This document shows positions 12,895 through 16,312 of a stretch of 16,312 nucleotides of DNA, piece after piece. The notes under the pieces are model-generated. The model worked only from the letters and a program-made list of their open reading frames with translations. It did no database searches and was not told the DNA's origin. Made by a program: the position numbers and the translations under genes. Every line of letters starts with the position of its first letter. The stretch's first letter is position 1. Source of the DNA: Acidobacteriota bacterium (lineage in GTDB: Bacteria; Acidobacteriota; Vicinamibacteria; Vicinamibacterales; SCN-69-37). The DNA is taken from NCBI GenBank assembly GCA_021824055.1, contig JAKALV010000045.1:1-16312 (forward strand), written 5' to 3'.

Positions 12895-14850
12895 TCAGCG
12901 CGAAACCTCGTTCCCCCGGTTGGTCTTCTTCAGGAAGATGGCGCCGAGCGGCGGCAAGGTGAGGCTGAGTGACTGCGCCCAGCCGTGCGCCGCGATCCGC
13001 TCGGTGTTGAGTCCGCCCTGGTTGCCAATGTTGGCGCCGCCATAGATGGCGGCGTCGCTGTTCAGCAGTTCCCTGTAGTAACCGGCCTCCGGCACACCCA
13101 CCCGGTACCCGGCGCGAATGACCGGCGTCCAATTGACGATCGCCACCAGCCAGTCGTCCGGATCCGCCGCGCGCCGGATGAGGGAGACCACGCTGGCGTC
13201 GCTGTCGTTGCAGTCGATCCACTGGAACCCCGCCGGCTCGAAGTCCACCTGATGGAGCGGGGCCTCGCGCTGGTAGAGATGATTGAGGTCCGTCACGAAC
13301 CGCTGGATCTGCGAGTGGTACCCGGCGGGTCGCGTGCCGTCGCCCTTGTCGGCCGGCTCCAGCAGGTGCCAGTCGAGCGATTGATCGTGCGTCCACTCGC
13401 GCCACTGCCCGAACTCGCAGCCCATGAACATGAGCTTCTTGCCCGGATGGGCGTACATGAACGCGTACAAGGCCCGGAGGTTGGCCGCCTTCTGCCAGTG
13501 GTCGCCGGCCATCTTGCCCAACATCGAGCCCTTGCCGTGCACGACTTCGTCATGCGAGAACGGCAGGATGAAGTTCTCGTTGAACGCGTACAGCATGGAG
13601 AAGGTGAGGTGCTGGTGTTCCCAGCGCCGGTAGATGGGGTCCTTGCTCGCGTACGTGATGATGTCGTGCATCCACCCCATGTTCCATTTGAACGTGAACC
13701 CGAGGCCGCCGATCCACGTCGGGCGGCTGACGGCCGGGAAGGCGGTTGACTCCTCGGCGATCATCACGGTGCCCGGCTGCTCGTCGTGCGTGACCGCATT
13801 CAGCTCGCGCAGAAAGTCAATCGCGTCGAGGTTTTCGCGGCCGCCGTACCGGTTCGGCACCCACTCGCCCGCCTTGCGCGAATAGTCGAGGTAGAGCATC
13901 GAGGCGACGGCATCCACCCGCAGACCATCGGCGTGGAACGACTCGAGCCAGAAGAGCGCGTTCGTCATCAGGAAGCTGCGCACTTCGTGACGGCCGTAGT
14001 TGAAGATCAGCGTGCCCCAGTCCTGGTGTTCGCCCTGCCGCGGATCCTCATGCTCGTACAGGGCGGTGCCGTCGAACCGGCGCAGGCCCGGCGCATCCTT
14101 CGGGAAATGTCCGGGCACCCAATCGAGCAGGACGCCGATGCCGGCGCGATGGCACTCGTCCACGAGGTAGCGGAAATCATCCGGAGATCCAAACCGGCTG
14201 GTCGTGGCGAAATATCCGGTCACCTGGTAGCCCCAGGACGGCTCGTACGGATGCTCCATCACCGGCAGAAACTCGATGTGCGTGAAGCCGCGCTCCACGA
14301 CGTACGGGATCAAGTCGCGGGCCAGTTCCCGCCAGTCGAGCGGCCGATGGCCGTCCTCCGGCGCGCGCCGCCATGACGCGGCGTGCACTTCGTAGATGGC
14401 CATCGGGCGATCGAGGCGCGTGCCGCCGGCGCGCCGCGCGGCCATCCAGGCCTCGTCCCGCCATTGATACGTGTCGAGTCTGGCGGTGATCGACGCCGTA
14501 TTCGGCGGCGTTTCGCACAGGAGCCCGAACGGATCGGCTTTGAGGAAGGGCGGGCCGCCGTGCGGGCGGATCTCGAACTTGTAGGTCTCACCCGCGCCAA
14601 GCCCGGGAATGAATCGCTGCCAGATGCCGCTCGAGCCGGTCGGCGTCATCGGGTGCGCATCGCCGTTCCAGTGGTTGAACCCGCCCACGACGGAAACACG
14701 CTCGGCGCCGGGCGCCCACACCGCGAAGTGATAGCCCGGCGCGTGATCCTGCTCGATGGCGCGCGCCCCGAGCTTCTCCCACGCCCGACGCCAGCGGCCT
14801 TCGTTCCACAGATGGCAATCGATGTCCGTGACGAACATGGCTGAGCTCAT
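12895..14850 (-). CDS. glgB: 1,4-alpha-glucan branching enzyme (GH13, GlgB)
   Basis: This 651-residue enzyme introduces alpha-1,6 branches into glycogen in the cytoplasm. A CBM48-type N-terminal domain is seen at about 40-100 (YHFAVWAPGAERVSVVGGFN). The GH13 barrel has WGYQVTGYF (216-224), nucleophile Asp 313 in LRVDAVASMLYLDYSR, acid/base Glu 366 in MIAEESTAFP, and the third carboxylate Asp 434 in FSHDEVVHGKGS. These motifs are the GlgB variants rather than the debranching GlgX type. It lacks the additional N1 domain of the roughly 730-residue E. coli enzyme. No Shine-Dalgarno is seen. An alternative ATG at 14838 deserves attention, because TACAAT overlaps the 14850 ATG and would place the transcript start just before 14838. 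No other glg gene is adjacent. It ends convergently with the cytochrome gene. Confidence 0.95.
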   Translation of the reverse strand: MSSAMFVTDIDCHLWNEGRWRRAWEKLGARAIEQDHAPGYHFAVWAPGAERVSVVGGFNHWNGDAHPMTPTGSSGIWQRFIPGLGAGETYKFEIRPHGGPPFLKADPFGLLCETPPNTASITARLDTYQWRDEAWMAARRAGGTRLDRPMAIYEVHAASWRRAPEDGHRPLDWRELARDLIPYVVERGFTHIEFLPVMEHPYEPSWGYQVTGYFATTSRFGSPDDFRYLVDECHRAGIGVLLDWVPGHFPKDAPGLRRFDGTALYEHEDPRQGEHQDWGTLIFNYGRHEVRSFLMTNALFWLESFHADGLRVDAVASMLYLDYSRKAGEWVPNRYGGRENLDAIDFLRELNAVTHDEQPGTVMIAEESTAFPAVSRPTWIGGLGFTFKWNMGWMHDIITYASKDPIYRRWEHQHLTFSMLYAFNENFILPFSHDEVVHGKGSMLGKMAGDHWQKAANLRALYAFMYAHPGKKLMFMGCEFGQWREWTHDQSLDWHLLEPADKGDGTRPAGYHSQIQRFVTDLNHLYQREAPLHQVDFEPAGFQWIDCNDSDASVVSLIRRAADPDDWLVAIVNWTPVIRAGYRVGVPEAGYYRELLNSDAAIYGGANIGNQGGLNTERIAAHGWAQSLSLTLPPLGAIFLKKTNRGNEVSR

Positions 14851-14894
14851 TGTAGGGGCGGCGGGTGCAGGCGGGTACGCCTGATGCGCGCCGA

Positions 14895-15311
14895 TCAGGC
14901 GCGGCGCGCGGCACGGGGGCGGGCCGAGGCCTGCGCCTGTCGGGGCGGGCCCGCGGGGCGCGCGGGCCGTGCCGGGCGACCGTGCCGCGTCGCGGGTGCG
15001 GCGGGCGGCTCGATCCAGCGCTCCGCCCATGCGCCGATGGCGTCCAGCGACTTCTGCAACTCGCGGCCCTTCTGGGTCAACTCATACTCGACACGGACCG
15101 GCGGGTCCGGGAGCACATGCCGGCTGACGACGCTCTCCAGCTCCAGGATTCGCAGGCGTTCGGACAACATGCGATCGCTGATGTCCGGAATGGCATCGCG
15201 CAGCTCGGCGAACCGCGCCCGGCCGCTCATGAGCAGCCGCACCACCGCCCCGGTCCAACGTCCGCCGATCAGCTCGATCGCCTTGTGGAAACGGGGGCAG
15301 AGGGCGCTCAT
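14895..15311 (-). CDS. HxlR-family winged-helix transcriptional regulator
   Basis: This 138-residue protein starts with the family signature CPRFHKAIELIGGRWTGAVV (5-24), including Cys 5 at the position that senses electrophiles or oxidants in characterised HxlR regulators. The recognition helix region is FAELRDAIPDISDRMLSERLRILE (34-57), and the wing reads VRVEYELTQKG (72-82). The folded domain ends near 101. Residues 102-138 are a low-complexity tail of Ala, Pro and Arg, unusual for the roughly 110-residue family and possibly disordered or DNA-contacting. The start has no Shine-Dalgarno, but TACACT lies 7 nt upstream. It is divergent from the YceI gene, with a palindrome between them, so repression of yceI and perhaps of itself is the natural hypothesis. 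Confidence 0.93.
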   Translation of the reverse strand: MSALCPRFHKAIELIGGRWTGAVVRLLMSGRARFAELRDAIPDISDRMLSERLRILELESVVSRHVLPDPPVRVEYELTQKGRELQKSLDAIGAWAERWIEPPAAPATRHGRPARPARPAGPPRQAQASARPRAARRA

Positions 15312-15318
15312 GCCGCCG

Positions 15319-15324
15319 AGTGTA
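15319..15324 (-). promoter_or_regulatory. Candidate -10 box of the HxlR gene (leaderless)
   Basis: TACACT on the minus strand matches TANNNT and ends exactly 7 nt before ATG 15311. The -35 region is not recognisable. An alternative minus-strand promoter with TATTAT inside 15359-15364 is also possible and would be covered by the palindrome. Confidence 0.33.
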
Positions 15325-15339
15325 CCAGACAGGACCCCC

Positions 15340-15368
15340 TTGACGGAAGTGACTTACTATAATATAGT
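15340..15368 (+). promoter_or_regulatory. Sigma-70-type promoter of the YceI gene
   Basis: TTGACG (15340-15345) and TATAGT (15363-15368) are each 5 of 6 to consensus with ideal 17-bp spacing. They sit in a markedly AT-rich island within GC-rich DNA. Transcription would start near 15375, leaving a 40-nt leader containing AAGGAG (15401-15406) 8 nt before the ATG. Confidence 0.72.
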
Positions 15369-15389
15369 TACATTTCTTAGGTAACTTAC
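15349..15389. promoter_or_regulatory. Candidate HxlR operator over the yceI promoter
   Basis: ACTATA-A-TATAGT (15356-15368) is a perfect palindrome that contains the -10 box. It extends to TTACTATA/TATAGTTA (15354-15370) with one mismatched pair. In addition GTGACTTAC (15349-15357) and GTAACTTAC (15381-15389) are direct repeats starting 32 bp apart, about three helical turns. ACTTAC/GTAAGT-like elements are familiar from HxlR-type operators. Binding here would block RNA polymerase at yceI. Confidence 0.5.
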
Positions 15390-15414
15390 ACATCCATTAC
15401 AAGGAGATCCGCCC

Positions 15415-15969
15415 ATGACCGCCGCTGTCACCGCCCCCGTTTCCCGCCTCTGGACCATTGACGCCGCGCATACCGAAGCCGCATTCGCCGTCAAGCACCT
15501 GATGATTTCCACCGTTCGCGGCCGCTTCAGCGACGTGCAGGGGCAGGTGTCCTTCGACCCCGACGATCTCTCGACGGGCTCGGTGAGCCTCACCGTCAAT
15601 GTGGCCAGCGTCGACACCCGGGAAGCCCAGCGCGACGCCCATCTGCGGTCCGCGGATTTCTTTGACGCCGAGAAGTTTCCGGCGCTGACCTTCACGAGCC
15701 GCCGCGTCCGGAACGTGAAGGGCGACACCTTCCAGCTCGTCGGCGATCTGACGATCAAGGACGTGACGCGCGAAGTCACGCTGGAGGTCGAGAGCCAGGG
15801 GCTTCAGACCGATCCGTGGGGCGGCGAGCGCGCCGGATTCAGCGCACGGACCACGATCAACCGGAAGGACTTCGGCCTGGGCTGGAACGTCGTGCTCGAG
15901 ACCGGCGGGATCCTCGTGGGCGAGGACGTGAAGATCAACGTCGACGTGGAATTGGTGAAATCCAAGTAG
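15415..15969 (+). CDS. YceI family protein
   Basis: This 184-residue protein is a YceI-type beta-barrel, a fold known to bind isoprenoid or fatty amphiphiles in a central cavity. It shows WTIDAAHTEAAFAVKHLMISTVRGRF (13-38), the family's D-x-x-H-S/T start, then SADFFDAEKFPALTFTS, GDLTIKDVTREV and the closing GEDVKINVDVEL. No signal peptide is seen, so this copy is probably cytoplasmic, unlike the periplasmic E. coli YceI. ATG 15415 has a strong ribosome binding site and promoter. The divergent HxlR regulator and the palindrome over its -10 suggest induction by a small-molecule or redox signal. The physiological ligand is unknown. Confidence 0.94.
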   Translation: MTAAVTAPVSRLWTIDAAHTEAAFAVKHLMISTVRGRFSDVQGQVSFDPDDLSTGSVSLTVNVASVDTREAQRDAHLRSADFFDAEKFPALTFTSRRVRNVKGDTFQLVGDLTIKDVTREVTLEVESQGLQTDPWGGERAGFSARTTINRKDFGLGWNVVLETGGILVGEDVKINVDVELVKSK

Positions 15970-15997
15970 CGTTTCCCGCCCTTTTGCGCGCCACGGT

Positions 15998-16105
15998 CGT
16001 CACAACCGGCTGTGACGCCACCGCCGGTCCGGCCACCACGTCCCGGGCCGGCGGGCCAGCCCGGGGCGATGGCGCCCGGAGTGTGGACCCGGGCATTTTG
16101 CCCGG
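15998..16105 (+). terminator. Three successive GC-rich hairpins after the YceI gene
   Basis: CGTCACA/TGTGACG (15998-16004 with 16011-16017) is a 7-bp stem. CCGCCGGTCCGG/CCGGGCCGGCGG (16021-16032 with 16043-16054) is a 12-bp stem with one G-U pair. CCGGGCA/TGCCCGG (16089-16095 with 16099-16105) has a 3-nt loop. None has a T-tract behind it, so they may be Rho-assisted termination or mRNA 3'-end protection structures. The third could alternatively affect the start of the lipoprotein transcript. Confidence 0.35.
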
Positions 16106-16144
16106 CGATATCGCGTTCTCGGTTAACATCACACAACGACCACA

Positions 16145-16312
16145 ATGAGACGTCTGACTGTACTGGGACTGATACTCATCACGATTTCGAGCACCGGATG
16201 CATCTTCGGTAACACCGCCACCGCGCCGACCACGTATACGATCGTGTCGCCGGTGACCGAGATCTTTCGGGGCACGCTGAATACCAGCGGATCGGCGTTC
16301 TTTACGTTCATC
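16145..16312 (+). CDS. Lipoprotein of unknown function, N-terminal part (cut by window edge)
   Basis: ATG 16145 opens a frame that stays open for 56 codons to the window end. It encodes a type II signal peptide: MRRLTVLGLILITISSTGC, with a basic start, hydrophobic core and lipobox STGC, giving a lipidated Cys at 19. The mature part is Thr/Ser-rich (NTATAPTTYTIVSP) and ends in TEIFRGTLNTSGSAFFTF, reminiscent of beta-sandwich domains in acidobacterial hypothetical lipoproteins. No ribosome binding site is seen. TAACAT (16124-16129) lies 15 nt upstream and could give a very short leader. Nothing else in the visible part allows a functional call. Confidence 0.65.
   Translation, partial: MRRLTVLGLILITISSTGCIFGNTATAPTTYTIVSPVTEIFRGTLNTSGSAFFTFI

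Overview
The window is GC-rich, with G or C at most third codon positions. It carries single-copy housekeeping and catabolic genes on both strands, and I see no phage, transposon, integron, CRISPR array, tRNA or rRNA. The gene families (short NAD-type 6-phosphogluconate dehydrogenase followed by zwf, two-subunit IorAB-like molybdenum hydroxylase, bacterial GH15 glucoamylase, DUF2461, Bacteroides-like tryptophanase, HxlR/YceI pair) suit a soil or sediment heterotroph. Acidobacteriota (Vicinamibacteria-like) is my best guess. That placement is an impression, not a demonstrated assignment.

Layout. 1-155 (-): 5' part of a possible DksA/TraR-family gene, cut by the window edge. 266-2601 (-): gnd-zwf, an ATGA-coupled operon for the oxidative pentose phosphate pathway. 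2602-3032: 431 bp without a convincing gene, holding a structured element (E1). 3033-5668 (+): iorA-iorB-like molybdenum hydroxylase pair, ATGA-coupled. 5696-8125 (-): GH15 glucoamylase. 8126-8485: 360 bp holding a second copy of the structured element (E2), a possible 37-codon ORF with a strong ribosome binding site, and an excellent intrinsic terminator. 8486-9157 (-): DUF2461 protein. 9244-12069 (+): aromatic-L-amino-acid decarboxylase and tryptophanase, probably one operon. 12070-12453: 384 bp with an inverted repeat around a possible promoter and a structured region closed by a perfect 13-bp helix. 12454-12795 (+): small secreted monoheme cytochrome c with a terminator. 12895-14850 (-): glycogen branching enzyme. 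14895-15311 (-): HxlR regulator, divergent from 15415-15969 (+), a YceI protein, with a palindrome over the yceI -10 box. 15970-16144: three stable hairpins. 16145-16312 (+): start of a lipoprotein gene.

How the genes work together. GlgB and the GH15 enzyme build and take apart alpha-glucans, and gnd-zwf oxidises the resulting glucose-6-phosphate. The decarboxylase and tryptophanase can draw on the same kind of substrate, tryptophan, giving tryptamine or indole. The IorAB-like enzyme belongs to a family that oxidises N-heterocycles and aldehydes, but nothing in the sequence ties it to those products.

Most unusual signals. (i) E1 and E2 are two same-strand copies of a non-coding element with a 42-nt core that is 38/42 identical. 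All differences fall in loops or a linker, and one turns a G-U pair into G-C. Each copy is followed by a hairpin. (ii) A compact structured region lies upstream of the cytochrome gene. (iii) Genes lacking a Shine-Dalgarno sequence repeatedly have a TANNNT box 6-8 nt before the start codon, as expected for leaderless mRNAs.
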